64,000 nt of DNA from the NCBI GenBank assembly GCA_006503475.1, contig RSEH01000029.1:148119-212118 (forward strand), written 5' to 3'. Positions within the stretch are counted from its first letter, which is position 1. Each line of letters begins with the position of its first letter. The DNA comes from Stentor roeselii (taxonomy: Eukaryota > Ciliophora > Heterotrichea > Heterotrichida > Stentoridae). Below are positions 19,176 to 28,605 of this stretch, in pieces. The notes beneath the pieces were generated by a model. It did no database searches. It saw only the letters and a list, made by a program, of their open reading frames with translations, and had not been told where the DNA came from. A program made the translations under genes and the position numbers.

Positions 19176-22100
19176 ATGGAAGACCGCAACACTCGAGTGT
19201 CAGAATCCCCTGACCTGTTAAATCAACTACGAGAAAAAATAAGAATTCAAGCAACCCGTTTACGAAGTTTAGAGCAATACCGTATTCTCTGTGAACAACG
19301 TATCAGTGAAATAAGCCCGGGCCATCAATTTCCAGTCCGAGCCGAGGATCTCGGAACAGGTCTTTCCGCGTCTTTATCCCAAGAGTTGACCCAAGCAAAG
19401 CAAAAAATTTCTCGACTCGAGCAACAACTTCAGTCCTCTTCAATAAAAGTACCTTTAGGCGAAAACTACACATTTCCTCCACCGACGACACAGTTATCAC
19501 TCGCTCAGTTACAAGAGTTATATTCAGCGATTTATTATCAACATCATGACTTGCTTAAAGAAAAAAGCGCAGTCGAGGAAAGTCTTAGAGCGGAAATGCT
19601 TACTTGTGAAGAGCAAAGGGCTTATATTGAAGTTTTGAAACAAACACTTGAAAGTAACTTGCAGGACTTGGGACTTAGTGGCAGGAATTTTCAGGAGTTC
19701 TTGGCAAGACCTGATGGAAAACTGGAAAAAAATGAGAAAAATGAGAAAATTGAAATGAACTATTCTCAGGAAATTTTAGAGATTAAAGAACTTTTAAAGG
19801 TTAAAATTCAGGAATGTGAAGTTTTGGTTAAGGAAAGGGAAAAAGCTGATAAACATTTGAAGGAAGCTGCTGAAGCTTTACAGTATGCTGAGGAAGAAGT
19901 TGAAAGGCTTGAAGAGGAAAAAGAGTCTTTACTTGATTATATTGATGAGAATAGTAGGAAGGAAAAAGAACATCAGGAAGTTATTGAGAAATTGAATAGT
20001 AGATGTGAAGGACTTGAAAGTCAGGTTAATCAGTCTATGCAAGGACTTCAGTCTGAAGCTTCTGCCCGACGAGACTTCGAAAGCGAAAAACAATCCGAAA
20101 TCGATAATTACCGTTCACAACTCCAAACCCTGACCCACAAAAACGAGACCTTACAGGTCAACAACACAACCCTATCCAACATGCTAAAAGAAACCCAAAG
20201 CGAGCTAGACACCTTAAAACAACAACACGAATCAAGCTTAAAAGAACTTTCAACAATCCGAAAATCAATATCCTCAAGCGACTCCAAACTAGAAGAAGCA
20301 TTAAAAACCTCTCAAAAGTACCAAGAAACCATAAAAGAACTCGATTCCAAGTTAATAAAATCCGAAAAAGACTTAAAAACCTTCAAAGAAAGAAAACTAA
20401 AAGAAATCGAAAATGACTTCCAAGTCCAAACCGATCAACTTTCGCAAGAAATCCAGGAACTAAGACTCGAGCTTCAACAATCAAAAGACAAAGAACAACT
20501 TCTATTAAAAGACTTAACCGATTCCCGAAAAAAACTTAAAAAATTCCTGCAAGACTCTGAAAAAAATCAAATCATGGCCAATCAATCCGGTCAAGACCTT
20601 CTGAGTTTAAAGCAACAACTCGAAGCAAGTCAAATAGAACTTCGACAAGCTTCATTTGAAAAAGACAAACTTTTATCAGACCTGCAAAGACTTGACTTTG
20701 ATTTAAAGTCATCGAAAACTTCGAGTCTTTTACTTGAAGAAGAACTTTCTTCTGCTAAAAATAAACTTGAGGACCAGGCACGAAACTTAAAAAATCTTTC
20801 AGACGCTTCTCGTGAAAAGGAAAATAAATTACAAAACTCTTGTTTTGAACTTGACAACCTTAAAAAAAACCTCCAGGTGGTCTTGAAAGACCTGGAAAGT
20901 GAAAGAAACTTAAAAGTCCAGTACTACGAAGAAGTCATCAAACTAAAAAAAGCCCAAACCTCACTTTCACAGTCAGGTTCAACTGTAGAGCAATGCAAGA
21001 AGTTTATAGAAGATTTCGCTTGTAACTTCGGAGCAATTTCCGCTGCTTCTAACAATTTCTCACAAGTTGTCTCTAGTCAGTTCAAAGATATCGTGTTTAA
21101 ATCAAATGAATCTACAAATATCGACTTACAGACTTGGATTCAATGCGCTTGTGAAGAGTTAGAAGCTCTTATCAGAAGACTTGCAGAATATCGACAAGAT
21201 TTAACGATGACTGCTCAGAAACTTCAAAATACTCAACATCGACTTGACAGTCTTTCCCTTGACGAAGGCGCTTTAAGGGACCGGGAAAGAAGTTTAAGGA
21301 TGCAAGTTGAACAACTTTCTTTAGATAAAGAAAAACTTCAAACTGATCGAGAAGTTTTAAATGCGAAAGTCCAAAACTTGCAAAGTGAACTCGCTGCGGT
21401 AAAGAAAGATGTCCAGGTCGGGAATGAGGAAAGTCAAAGGTTGAGAGACCAGCTGAACTACACATCAACAGAAACTATTCAATGGAGAAATACTGCGGAA
21501 TCAGATATTTTCGCTATTCGAGCAGTTGAAGAAAAAGCGAATCTTCTGCTAAAAGAAAAAAAAGAACTTGAAACTCTTTTGTCTAAACTTCAAAGTGCAG
21601 TACCGTCTTCAGACCTTCAAAGAATTTTCTTGGAATTGATGAAAATTCACTCAGAACTCGAAGTAGTTAATAGAGAAAGACTTAGAATTGAAAACCAGCT
21701 ACTAAGAAGTGAAAGTGAAATGAGAAGTCTTTCAAGAAACCATCAACAAGACAAGGCGCTTTTCGTGAGAAAAGAAGTGGAATCACTTCGAAGTCAACTT
21801 TGCAATTGTGACTCACAAATCATGAGTTTCAAGCGAAGAGCACTGTCATTAGACGAAGAACTGAAAGAAACAGAAAAGATTGAACGACGCAGGTCAGTCC
21901 TTAACTTGGAAAATGAGAAAAGTTACGTTCTTGACTATCAAAAAGACATCTTTGACGTGAAGAGAAGACAAGACAGCACTGACAAGGCAGCTTCAGGCCT
22001 TCTTGGATATGAAAGTCTTGAAGACCGGCCAGTCCTTTCTTACTTCGACAAACTAAGAAGAGCGAAAAATTTAGTAAGTGATTTACGAGAACAAGAGTAG
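19176..22100 (+). CDS. Long coiled-coil protein (974 aa)
   Basis: Almost the whole protein after residue 60 is heptad-rich coiled coil (Glu/Lys/Leu/Gln). A short N-terminal segment (LREKIRIQATRLRSLEQYRI, then ISPGHQFPVRAEDLG) may form a separate helical cap. Near residues 605-640 is a less charged break (CNFGAISAASNNFSQVVS). This architecture is common among centrosome/basal-body or cytoskeletal scaffolds, and ciliates have many. I cannot name the family. The stop TAG is 9 bp before the start of the next gene on the same strand. The wobble composition flips from T/G-rich (19600-20040) to C/A-rich (20060-20560) within the coil. Confidence 0.82.
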   Translation: MEDRNTRVSESPDLLNQLREKIRIQATRLRSLEQYRILCEQRISEISPGHQFPVRAEDLGTGLSASLSQELTQAKQKISRLEQQLQSSSIKVPLGENYTFPPPTTQLSLAQLQELYSAIYYQHHDLLKEKSAVEESLRAEMLTCEEQRAYIEVLKQTLESNLQDLGLSGRNFQEFLARPDGKLEKNEKNEKIEMNYSQEILEIKELLKVKIQECEVLVKEREKADKHLKEAAEALQYAEEEVERLEEEKESLLDYIDENSRKEKEHQEVIEKLNSRCEGLESQVNQSMQGLQSEASARRDFESEKQSEIDNYRSQLQTLTHKNETLQVNNTTLSNMLKETQSELDTLKQQHESSLKELSTIRKSISSSDSKLEEALKTSQKYQETIKELDSKLIKSEKDLKTFKERKLKEIENDFQVQTDQLSQEIQELRLELQQSKDKEQLLLKDLTDSRKKLKKFLQDSEKNQIMANQSGQDLLSLKQQLEASQIELRQASFEKDKLLSDLQRLDFDLKSSKTSSLLLEEELSSAKNKLEDQARNLKNLSDASREKENKLQNSCFELDNLKKNLQVVLKDLESERNLKVQYYEEVIKLKKAQTSLSQSGSTVEQCKKFIEDFACNFGAISAASNNFSQVVSSQFKDIVFKSNESTNIDLQTWIQCACEELEALIRRLAEYRQDLTMTAQKLQNTQHRLDSLSLDEGALRDRERSLRMQVEQLSLDKEKLQTDREVLNAKVQNLQSELAAVKKDVQVGNEESQRLRDQLNYTSTETIQWRNTAESDIFAIRAVEEKANLLLKEKKELETLLSKLQSAVPSSDLQRIFLELMKIHSELEVVNRERLRIENQLLRSESEMRSLSRNHQQDKALFVRKEVESLRSQLCNCDSQIMSFKRRALSLDEELKETEKIERRRSVLNLENEKSYVLDYQKDIFDVKRRQDSTDKAASGLLGYESLEDRPVLSYFDKLRRAKNLVSDLREQE

Positions 22101-22109
22101 TAATTAATA

Positions 22110-23150
22110 ATGATTACCAATAATGAAACAGGAAAAGTCCCGAAACTTTCAATTGAAGTCCCTGAAAATGAAATCAACGAGTCATTTCCTCCAGTTTTCG
22201 CAGGAAGATTCAACCTTGGAAGACTTTCCCCCTTCGCTCGTACGCCGAAGGCAAGGACTAGAACTGAAACTAGTTCAATAAGCAAGAGCTTTTCAGTGAC
22301 TCCGAAGATAATGAAGAAGTCGCATAAGGTGCCTTTGGTGTTTATCATCAACTCGAATAACTTGAAGGAAAAAGGAGCGATAGACACAACTGCTGAGACT
22401 GAAGATTATTCGAAATCAGAAAGGTTCAGCTTGATTTACAAGGACCACTTGTATCAGACTTATAAGTCGCTCAGGCTTGTAAGGGACTTGCGGCCTGTGG
22501 ACATTCAGCAGCTTCGGTCAAAACGAGTGACTCTTGCAAGACGCAGGGGGTACGAGTATAAAAAAACAGTCATTTTTGACTTGGATGAAACTTTAGTTCA
22601 TTGTTGTGATGATAACTCGGCAGATGCTACTGTTGTTCTTCCTGTTAGGACACCTAATGGGGAAAGTATTGATGTTTCTATTTGTGTTAGACCTTTTGCT
22701 GTTGAATGTTTGAGGCAGGTTAGTCAGAACTATGAAGTTATTATTTTTACTGCTTCTTATCAGTATTATGCTGATGCGATTTTAGATTATTTGGACCCTG
22801 AACATGATATGATTCATCATCGGTTTTATAGACAACATTGCATTTTGATGGATGGGTTTTATATCAAGGACCTTAGAATTTTCGCTAATAGGAAAATCAA
22901 GGATATGATCATTGTTGATAACTTGGCGCATTCTTTTGCTTATCAGATTGATAATGGAGTTCCTATCATCTCTTGGGTTGACTATGAGCATGACATCGAA
23001 CTGCATGGACTGATCTATTATTTGAACCGCCTGGTCAAGGTTGATGATATCCGAGAAGCCAACAAAGAAACTTTTCGCCTAAGAGATTTTGTGGAAGAGT
23101 TTAACAGAGAAACGAATAAATCTGTTGTTATTAATTCAGATATTGATTAA
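22110..23150 (+). CDS. FCP1/SCP-type (CTD small phosphatase-like) phosphatase
   Basis: The protein has 346 residues. Residues about 1-145 are a disordered basic N-terminus. The catalytic domain begins KKTVIFDLDETLVHCC, with the DxDxT nucleophile loop of haloacid-dehalogenase phosphatases. It continues through VRPFAVECLRQVSQ, VIIFTASYQYYADAILDYLDP and MIIVDNLAHSFAYQ-x-x-NGVPI, the SCP/NIF signature. Substrates of the family include RNA polymerase II CTD and other phosphoserine proteins; the actual substrate is unknown here. A close paralogue lies at 26705 on the opposite strand. It converges on the GIY-YIG gene with 3 bp between stops. Confidence 0.9.
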   Translation: MITNNETGKVPKLSIEVPENEINESFPPVFAGRFNLGRLSPFARTPKARTRTETSSISKSFSVTPKIMKKSHKVPLVFIINSNNLKEKGAIDTTAETEDYSKSERFSLIYKDHLYQTYKSLRLVRDLRPVDIQQLRSKRVTLARRRGYEYKKTVIFDLDETLVHCCDDNSADATVVLPVRTPNGESIDVSICVRPFAVECLRQVSQNYEVIIFTASYQYYADAILDYLDPEHDMIHHRFYRQHCILMDGFYIKDLRIFANRKIKDMIIVDNLAHSFAYQIDNGVPIISWVDYEHDIELHGLIYYLNRLVKVDDIREANKETFRLRDFVEEFNRETNKSVVINSDID

Positions 23151-23153
23151 TTC

Positions 23154-23552
23154 TCACCCCCTTTCAGGACAATCTGAAATGTAATGGCCCCTGTTATAAC
23201 AGTTGAAGCAAAGCGACTCATCATGGGCCAAGTGCATCAAAATGCTGATAGTTTCCTGTTCAGTAAGAGTCACCCGAGCATGAATATGTCCTCTAACTTT
23301 GTCAATTCCGTAGTTTTTCATATATTTTAATGTCAGGTTCGATTCAAGAACCATTGCTTCATCCTTGGTAGGAATATCGTAGAAGAGAATAGGTTTTACG
23401 CTATCGTCAGGCTTGTGAATCTTCGTCCATTCTGCGCCTTCTGCTTTGAAGTGCTTTTGAAGGCGGGTTTCTAGAGACTTTTGAGGCGTGTTCCCCACGT
23501 AGATGTGGTCGTCTTTGAGGAACAGGACGTAAACACTCCATAAGTTAGACAT
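23154..23552 (-). CDS. GIY-YIG nuclease-like domain with CCHC zinc knuckle (132 aa)
   Basis: The protein opens VYVLFLKDDHIYVG, a GIY-YIG core with Tyr8 and Tyr18. Arg30 in LETRLQKH and Glu70 in VLESNLTLKY fit the catalytic Arg and metal-binding Glu. The tail holds C115-x2-C118-x4-H123-x4-C128, a zinc knuckle typical of RNA or ssDNA binding. With this fusion and small size it could be an RNA/DNA processing nuclease; the nuclease call rests on four visible active-site residues. The stop is TGA (23154-23156), direct evidence that TGA terminates here. Confidence 0.82.
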   Translation of the reverse strand: MSNLWSVYVLFLKDDHIYVGNTPQKSLETRLQKHFKAEGAEWTKIHKPDDSVKPILFYDIPTKDEAMVLESNLTLKYMKNYGIDKVRGHIHARVTLTEQETISILMHLAHDESLCFNCYNRGHYISDCPERG

Positions 23553-23567
23553 AATAGTTTTTACAGA

Positions 23568-25181
23568 TTAATCTAGATTTAGTAAGACTTTCATCCAGTC
23601 TGAAGCCTTTTTCACCATTTCTAGACTTTCTTTTATACCCCCTTTGAAACAGAAATTTAAGCCGCCATGAGAGGCTCCTGAGAAAATTGATAGTTTTACG
23701 TCTTTACCGATGTTTAATAGCTTTTCTGTGAATCTCCAACATTCGTCGTGAAATGGATCTTCGGTGCCTACCATTATTCTGATTGGTGGAAGTCTTTCGA
23801 GGATTTCTTTTTCCATTAACCCTGGAGAGATAAGAGGATGATGAACATCCTGCCAATTCCCAAGGTAAGACTCAAGACACAATTTTAAAAAAGTATGAGG
23901 AACCAGCAAGTCTTCCAAAGCATGAAGCAAAGACGGAGAATAAAAGTCTTTATCCAGATTAAGAGCAGGATAAGGCAAAACAATCCCCTTAGGAGGATGC
24001 ATTCCATGTTTCAAGATCAAATAAGTAAGTGCCAACGCCAAATTTCCCCCAGCAGAGTCTCCAACAATAACATAATCCTCTAGCTGAACTCCAAGTTGAC
24101 TCTGTCCAAAATGAAAAAGCCAGTTCCAAACCTGCCAAACATCATCAAGCGCTGCAGGAAAAGGATGTGCAGGAGCAAGTCGATAGTCAATTGAAAAAAC
24201 AGGTACTTTCAAGTCTTCTGCCCAATGATTTGTGTAGACCTGATGCGAAGCTGAGGACATTGTCACAAATCCTCCTCCATGCACATGAATCACAAGTTTT
24301 TTATGAGGATAAAACGAGGGAAATCTTTGACTGCTTAGAAGTCGGACCATCACATGATTCGACATGTCTTGCATTGGATTAGTTTCGTACTTTGGACTTA
24401 CTTCAAGCAGTGATGGAACTTCGAGAACATGAGAAACAACTCGAGGAAAATAAAAAACTTCATCAAATTTGATTTTTTTCATAATTATTTTAGAAAGTTT
24501 TCGGATTGATTTGGTTTCTAGGATGTTTAGCAAGTAGGTTACTGTTTCTAGTTTAGGTGTTGAGTTTAATAGGTGAGCTTTTCGAAGGGCTTTTTGTTTT
24601 TGCATCATGAAGTAGAGAGAACCTAGTCCTAGCATCATTATGTTTTTTTTTGTATGCTTTTTGTGACCTTTTTTGTTTATGTAGGCTAGGCTTGATGCGA
24701 TTTTTGTGAAGAGTTTTGAGTATTTTTTCATGATTTTTTCTCGTTTGTCTAAGTGGTGGAATTCTGCTGATTGACTCAAAATTAACCATCTTGGGTCGGT
24801 TTTGTCTAAGGCAAATAGGTCATCTGGTGGGTAGCTGACCACTGATTCAAAGTACTCTAAAATAGTGAACAAACGGGTTGTGTATATTTTTATATTATCT
24901 TCGTGATGCTCTTTCAAAAAGCCTTTCCATTCAGAGGAGTCATCTGAGAGCACTTTAAGGTAGTCTAAAGTTTTTGAGTAATAAGTGGAAGTGATTTGGT
25001 AGTTTAATGAGGAAAGAAGAGAACCCTGGAACAGATCTTCGATTTTCGCTTTGAATGTTAGAAGCATGAGCTTTAGATCAGGTACTAAGTGAGGCTTCGA
25101 CGGTGATTCTATTGAGCTCGAAGCTTTTAGAAGATTATTGATTATCTCGAGGGAGGCCACAAGAGTTTGCTTCAGACTCAT
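23568..25181 (-). CDS. Hormone-sensitive-lipase-like alpha/beta hydrolase (537 aa)
   Basis: The C-terminal hydrolase has the HSL oxyanion motif HGGGF (301-305), nucleophile Ser376 in GDSAGGN, Asp475 in GTEDPFHDE and His505 in GASHGGLNF: a complete triad in HSL order. The N-terminal 240 residues are helical and resemble the HSL N-terminal domain in position and length. There is a basic, partly hydrophobic segment (HKKHTKKNIMMLGLGSLYFMM) that could contact membranes or lipid droplets. Likely reaction: hydrolysis of acylglycerol or steryl esters. The ATG at 25181 is unambiguous. Codon wobble alternates strongly between T/G- and C/A-ending blocks along the gene. Confidence 0.88.
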   Translation of the reverse strand: MSLKQTLVASLEIINNLLKASSSIESPSKPHLVPDLKLMLLTFKAKIEDLFQGSLLSSLNYQITSTYYSKTLDYLKVLSDDSSEWKGFLKEHHEDNIKIYTTRLFTILEYFESVVSYPPDDLFALDKTDPRWLILSQSAEFHHLDKREKIMKKYSKLFTKIASSLAYINKKGHKKHTKKNIMMLGLGSLYFMMQKQKALRKAHLLNSTPKLETVTYLLNILETKSIRKLSKIIMKKIKFDEVFYFPRVVSHVLEVPSLLEVSPKYETNPMQDMSNHVMVRLLSSQRFPSFYPHKKLVIHVHGGGFVTMSSASHQVYTNHWAEDLKVPVFSIDYRLAPAHPFPAALDDVWQVWNWLFHFGQSQLGVQLEDYVIVGDSAGGNLALALTYLILKHGMHPPKGIVLPYPALNLDKDFYSPSLLHALEDLLVPHTFLKLCLESYLGNWQDVHHPLISPGLMEKEILERLPPIRIMVGTEDPFHDECWRFTEKLLNIGKDVKLSIFSGASHGGLNFCFKGGIKESLEMVKKASDWMKVLLNLD

Positions 25182-26070
25182 TTTTATGGAATGGTGGAAT
25201 ATTACTTGAATATTTGTTGAAAATATTTTTCTAGAAGGTAATCTGATGATTTATTTTTTAAGATGTTAGTTTTGCAATCAGAGATTAATTTATATTAATT
25301 ATAAGCATGTTAGTTTGTTAAGGATCTTGATTTTCTTTAATTTCGTATGAATAATCAAAGATTACTTATCAACTTTACATATAAATTTAACTATTTTTTA
25401 AATTTTTTTCTATGTATAGAGATTTTATCAAATTTCAGGTTAAATACTCTTTTTGTCTTATTTCTATTTACCGTTAAATTTTACTTCAAAACTTTAAAAG
25501 TTTAGCATATCTTTTAAATGTTTATTCGTTAAGAGTTTAAGAAAATTTCGATATCTCTTCATTCCAAAAGAAGTAATTAACCATTTTGCAGTTTGACTTT
25601 AAATTGATCAAGATGAACTATAATAATTTACAAATATCTCTAGTAGCACTTGCTTCTGATCTTGTTAATTTCTTTGTAGACATAAAGAGCCATTTGAAGA
25701 GCGCAAATAAGATTTATTCGATGTCTTTAGGGTCAATAAGGTGAAGTTCCAAATCTTATCCTCCAATTAGCAGTAAATTTATCCATTGAGAATCATGTCA
25801 TTAAGAAACTTAGCAAACGCCATTTTACAATAACAATAAAATATTCTTTTCTAGAGAATAAATAAGTTCGTCTTTATCGATGATCTACAAAAGAGATCTA
25901 AGTAAAACCCGTCATTCACAACTTAGCATTAAAATCCACTTAAGACATCACTAAGAAACTGAGAATATAACAAGAGAGATAATTTTACTTGACATGTGTA
26001 GTTGATAGGCAAAGTTGTGAGTTTAAATGACATTTTTGCTTTTATCCTTTTTTCTTAGATATAATCCAAT
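25182..26070. other. AT-rich spacer between divergent genes
   Basis: About 890 bp. It holds one small ATG frame at 25613-25744 (43 codons, beginning MNYNNLQISLVALASD) with slightly higher GC than its surroundings. I cannot tell whether it is a microgene, a relic or chance. No repeat or RNA gene was recognised. Confidence 0.4.
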
Positions 26071-26679
26071 ATGAGCAACTTTCAAATAGATCAAGTTTTA
26101 GACTCCATCGGCGAAAAGCGACTAAGAAACGGACTCCCCTTCCAAACCCATCCAATTTTTGACATGTGCCAAGAAATTAAAGCAGAAAACCTTGAAACCC
26201 CCCCAGACATAAACCAAGTCTTCAACATCAAAGAATCACTTTCCAAATTCACTGAAAACTTTTCAAATCAATCCTTCCTGACTGAAAACTTTTCCTTAAA
26301 AGGCGGAGCAAAAAAAAAGTCAAAAAAAAAATCAACATCTTCAAATCCTTCAAAAAAACTAAAAACTTCTGAAATCAAAGAAAAGTCTTCAAAACTCTCA
26401 GCGACCTTCAGTCCGAAAATGAAGAAAAAGTCGAGTTCATTGACAGAGCCTGCAGTAGACCTGAGTCTTTACACAAGTCCAAGCAAGACAATAAACTCTT
26501 CAAGTCCAAGAAAGAGCCCGCGCAGTCCATCATTGCGAAAAGTGATTTTTAACCTAGACCAAAACATGGTCCTCGAGTTCAACAAGAAAAAAATAATAAG
26601 CCGAGCAAAAATCACTCCAAAGAAAAAGTCAAGCAAAGGAATCTTAAAAGTTCGCACAAGTCCAAGACGGAATTCTTAG
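26071..26679 (+). CDS. Basic Ser/Lys-rich protein with candidate PP1-docking motifs (202 aa)
   Basis: After a short N-terminal segment the protein is disordered and Lys/Ser-rich, with SP-type phosphorylation sites (SSPRKSPRSPS). RKVIF at 156-160 matches the RVxF docking consensus of protein phosphatase 1 and GILK at 190-193 matches the SILK consensus ([GS]IL[RK]). In known PP1 regulators SILK usually precedes RVxF; here the order is reversed. This suggests a PP1-interacting nuclear or chromatin protein, but both motifs are short. The stop is 26 bp from the convergent phosphatase gene. Confidence 0.65.
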   Translation: MSNFQIDQVLDSIGEKRLRNGLPFQTHPIFDMCQEIKAENLETPPDINQVFNIKESLSKFTENFSNQSFLTENFSLKGGAKKKSKKKSTSSNPSKKLKTSEIKEKSSKLSATFSPKMKKKSSSLTEPAVDLSLYTSPSKTINSSSPRKSPRSPSLRKVIFNLDQNMVLEFNKKKIISRAKITPKKKSSKGILKVRTSPRRNS

Positions 26680-26704
26680 TCCTTAAAATAATCAACAGAA
26701 AGAA

Positions 26705-27931
26705 TTATTTATAACCACTACTCATTTCGTTGTTGTTTATTATGAATTCATTCATATAGTCCTCATAAAACGTCCGTAAATGGAAAGTCTCAAAGTTGAC
26801 TTCTCGTATATCTTCAACTTCGACTAGAGACTTGAGATAATCGATGAGATTCAGCATTTCTCTGTCATCTCTGTCATCATGCCAGGAAATTATCGGGATT
26901 CCGTTGTCGACTTGATAAGCGAAGCTATAAGCAGCGTTATCAACAATGACCACATCGCTAAGGTTGCGATCGGCGAAAATCCGCAGGTCTTTAATGTAAA
27001 TTCCGTTCATATTGATGCAGTTGTCCCTGAAGAACCTTTGATGAATCAGTTCTCCAGTAGGGTCGAGGTAGTCAAGGACGACATTAGCGTAGCATTGATG
27101 AGAAGCAGTGAACACGAAGACCTCGAAGTACTTGTTGACTTCCTTCAAACACTCCTGCGCGAAAGGGCGAATGTTGATGCCAGCGTTGATGACTTCTCCA
27201 TTGGGAAAAGTCACGGGTAAAAAGACGTCAGGCCTCATTTCTTCTGGGTTTTCACAGCAATGGACTAAAGTTTCATCCAGGTCAAAGACAAGCGTTTTTT
27301 TCCCTTCATACCCAGCCCTTCGAGGGACCTTTGCCATTTTTTCCCGTAATTGATCCAAATCCACTGGCGGAAGCGAGTTCACAATTTTCAAGGCTTGGAA
27401 GGTCTGGAAAAGGTGCTCGTTGTAAATCTCTTCCTTGTTGCGACTCACGGCTGCTGGCACTTGGGTCACTACCACGTTTATGTTCGGAAAACTACCAGCG
27501 CCTGGCTTCAGAGTCTTTAATGGATTCGTCGTTTTTGGCCTCATTATCAGTTTTTTGGATTTCTTTTGTTGGGATGGCGTTTTAGGCTTTGTGTTCGTCG
27601 AGTTTCTTAAAGGCTTTGGACTTAATGCTTTACTTGAAAATTTTGATTTGGTTTTCACGGTTTCTGGAGGAAATAGAAAGATTTTTCCTTTTGGAGTTGG
27701 AGAGTAGATCTTTTTGGTAATTTCTGAAGCGGGAGTTTTCACCCTTGTCACTGATTTGGTCACGGTTTTTATGTGTCGATGTTTCGGGGAGTTCTTTGGG
27801 AACTCGTTTTGAGTGGGTGTCTCATCCTCAGCAGGAAGGTCAATAGTCAATTTTTTTCCCTTCGAAATGAGTTTTTTTTTAGGTGGTCGTGGCGAGCCAA
27901 GGAGTTTTTTCGACGATGACTTTACGTTCAT
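26705..27931 (-). CDS. FCP1/SCP-type phosphatase paralogue (408 aa)
   Basis: The catalytic domain KKTLVFDLDETLVHCC through VVIVDNAAYSFAYQVDNGIPI matches the gene at 22110 almost block for block. The N-terminal 170 residues are disordered, Lys/Thr/Pro-rich and different from the paralogue. The frame is open upstream for another 55 codons, but the first ATG with proper context (AAAATGAACGT) is at 27931; the upstream extension would overlap the Nudix start region. The paralogous pair, 4.6 kb apart in opposite orientation, points to a local inverted duplication with divergence of the N-terminal targeting region. Confidence 0.88.
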   Translation of the reverse strand: MNVKSSSKKLLGSPRPPKKKLISKGKKLTIDLPAEDETPTQNEFPKNSPKHRHIKTVTKSVTRVKTPASEITKKIYSPTPKGKIFLFPPETVKTKSKFSSKALSPKPLRNSTNTKPKTPSQQKKSKKLIMRPKTTNPLKTLKPGAGSFPNINVVVTQVPAAVSRNKEEIYNEHLFQTFQALKIVNSLPPVDLDQLREKMAKVPRRAGYEGKKTLVFDLDETLVHCCENPEEMRPDVFLPVTFPNGEVINAGINIRPFAQECLKEVNKYFEVFVFTASHQCYANVVLDYLDPTGELIHQRFFRDNCINMNGIYIKDLRIFADRNLSDVVIVDNAAYSFAYQVDNGIPIISWHDDRDDREMLNLIDYLKSLVEVEDIREVNFETFHLRTFYEDYMNEFIINNNEMSSGYK

Positions 27932-27982
27932 TTTTATTGTTAAATTTAGATTAAAATTTAAAAGAAACGGTCTTTGGTAAAT
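27932..27982. promoter_or_regulatory. 51-bp divergent spacer (phosphatase / Nudix)
   Basis: This AT-rich spacer separates the start codons at 27931 (minus) and 27983 (plus). Both promoters must be within it or in coding sequence. Confidence 0.35.
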
Positions 27983-28555
27983 ATGCAGAAAACTATTCTT
28001 CACGAAGGAAAATGGATAAAAATTTGCTCTAAGCCTGTAGTAGGCAGAAGTGGAATTATAAGCACTTGGGAGTTCGTTGAAAGAAAAGAAAGTCACGAAG
28101 AAGGAGACTCTGTAGATATCGTCGCATTATACAAAGACTACCTAGTTTTAATCGCTTCTTTCAGGTACCCAGTTCAAAGCTTTGTCCTTGAGTTCCCCGC
28201 AGGTCTGACTGAAGGAGCCTCTGCACAACAGACAGCCTTGAAAGAACTAAAAGAAGAAACCGGTTTCATCGCCTTCGAAGAAAACATCAAAGAAGTCTCT
28301 CCAGTCCTCTTCACGGACCCTTGGAAAAGCACAGAAACGACGCGACTTGTAGTGGTTGAAGTTCCAGACATCTTAGAAAACGAGTCCCCAGAGCAATCGC
28401 TGGAAGACGAAGAAATAATCATCGTGGAACTAGTAAAACTCCAAGGACTATGCGAAAACATCATCGACCTCGCCCAACGCAAATCCTACGGAATCGACGT
28501 AAGACTCTACCTCTTCGCCAAAGGAATGCAAGACTCTTCTAACTATTCCCCTTAA
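27983..28555 (+). CDS. Nudix hydrolase, ADP-sugar pyrophosphatase-like (190 aa)
   Basis: The frame contains PAGLTEGAS-x6-KELKEETGF, a Nudix box with the metal-binding core [RK]E-x2-EE-x-G. The box is one residue shorter than the usual 23 and its first Glu is not evident. Upstream, FRYPVQSFVLEFPAG matches the NUDT5/ADP-ribose pyrophosphatase arrangement (R-x-P-V...E-x-PAG). Family role: hydrolysis of ADP-ribose and related nucleoside diphosphate sugars in the cytosol. The first ATG is at 27983; the frame extends to an upstream TTG with no support. Confidence 0.85.
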   Translation: MQKTILHEGKWIKICSKPVVGRSGIISTWEFVERKESHEEGDSVDIVALYKDYLVLIASFRYPVQSFVLEFPAGLTEGASAQQTALKELKEETGFIAFEENIKEVSPVLFTDPWKSTETTRLVVVEVPDILENESPEQSLEDEEIIIVELVKLQGLCENIIDLAQRKSYGIDVRLYLFAKGMQDSSNYSP

Positions 28556-28605
28556 TTTCTTCAATATCCACCCAGCCTACTATTCTGAACTATTCCTCTA
28601 AATAA

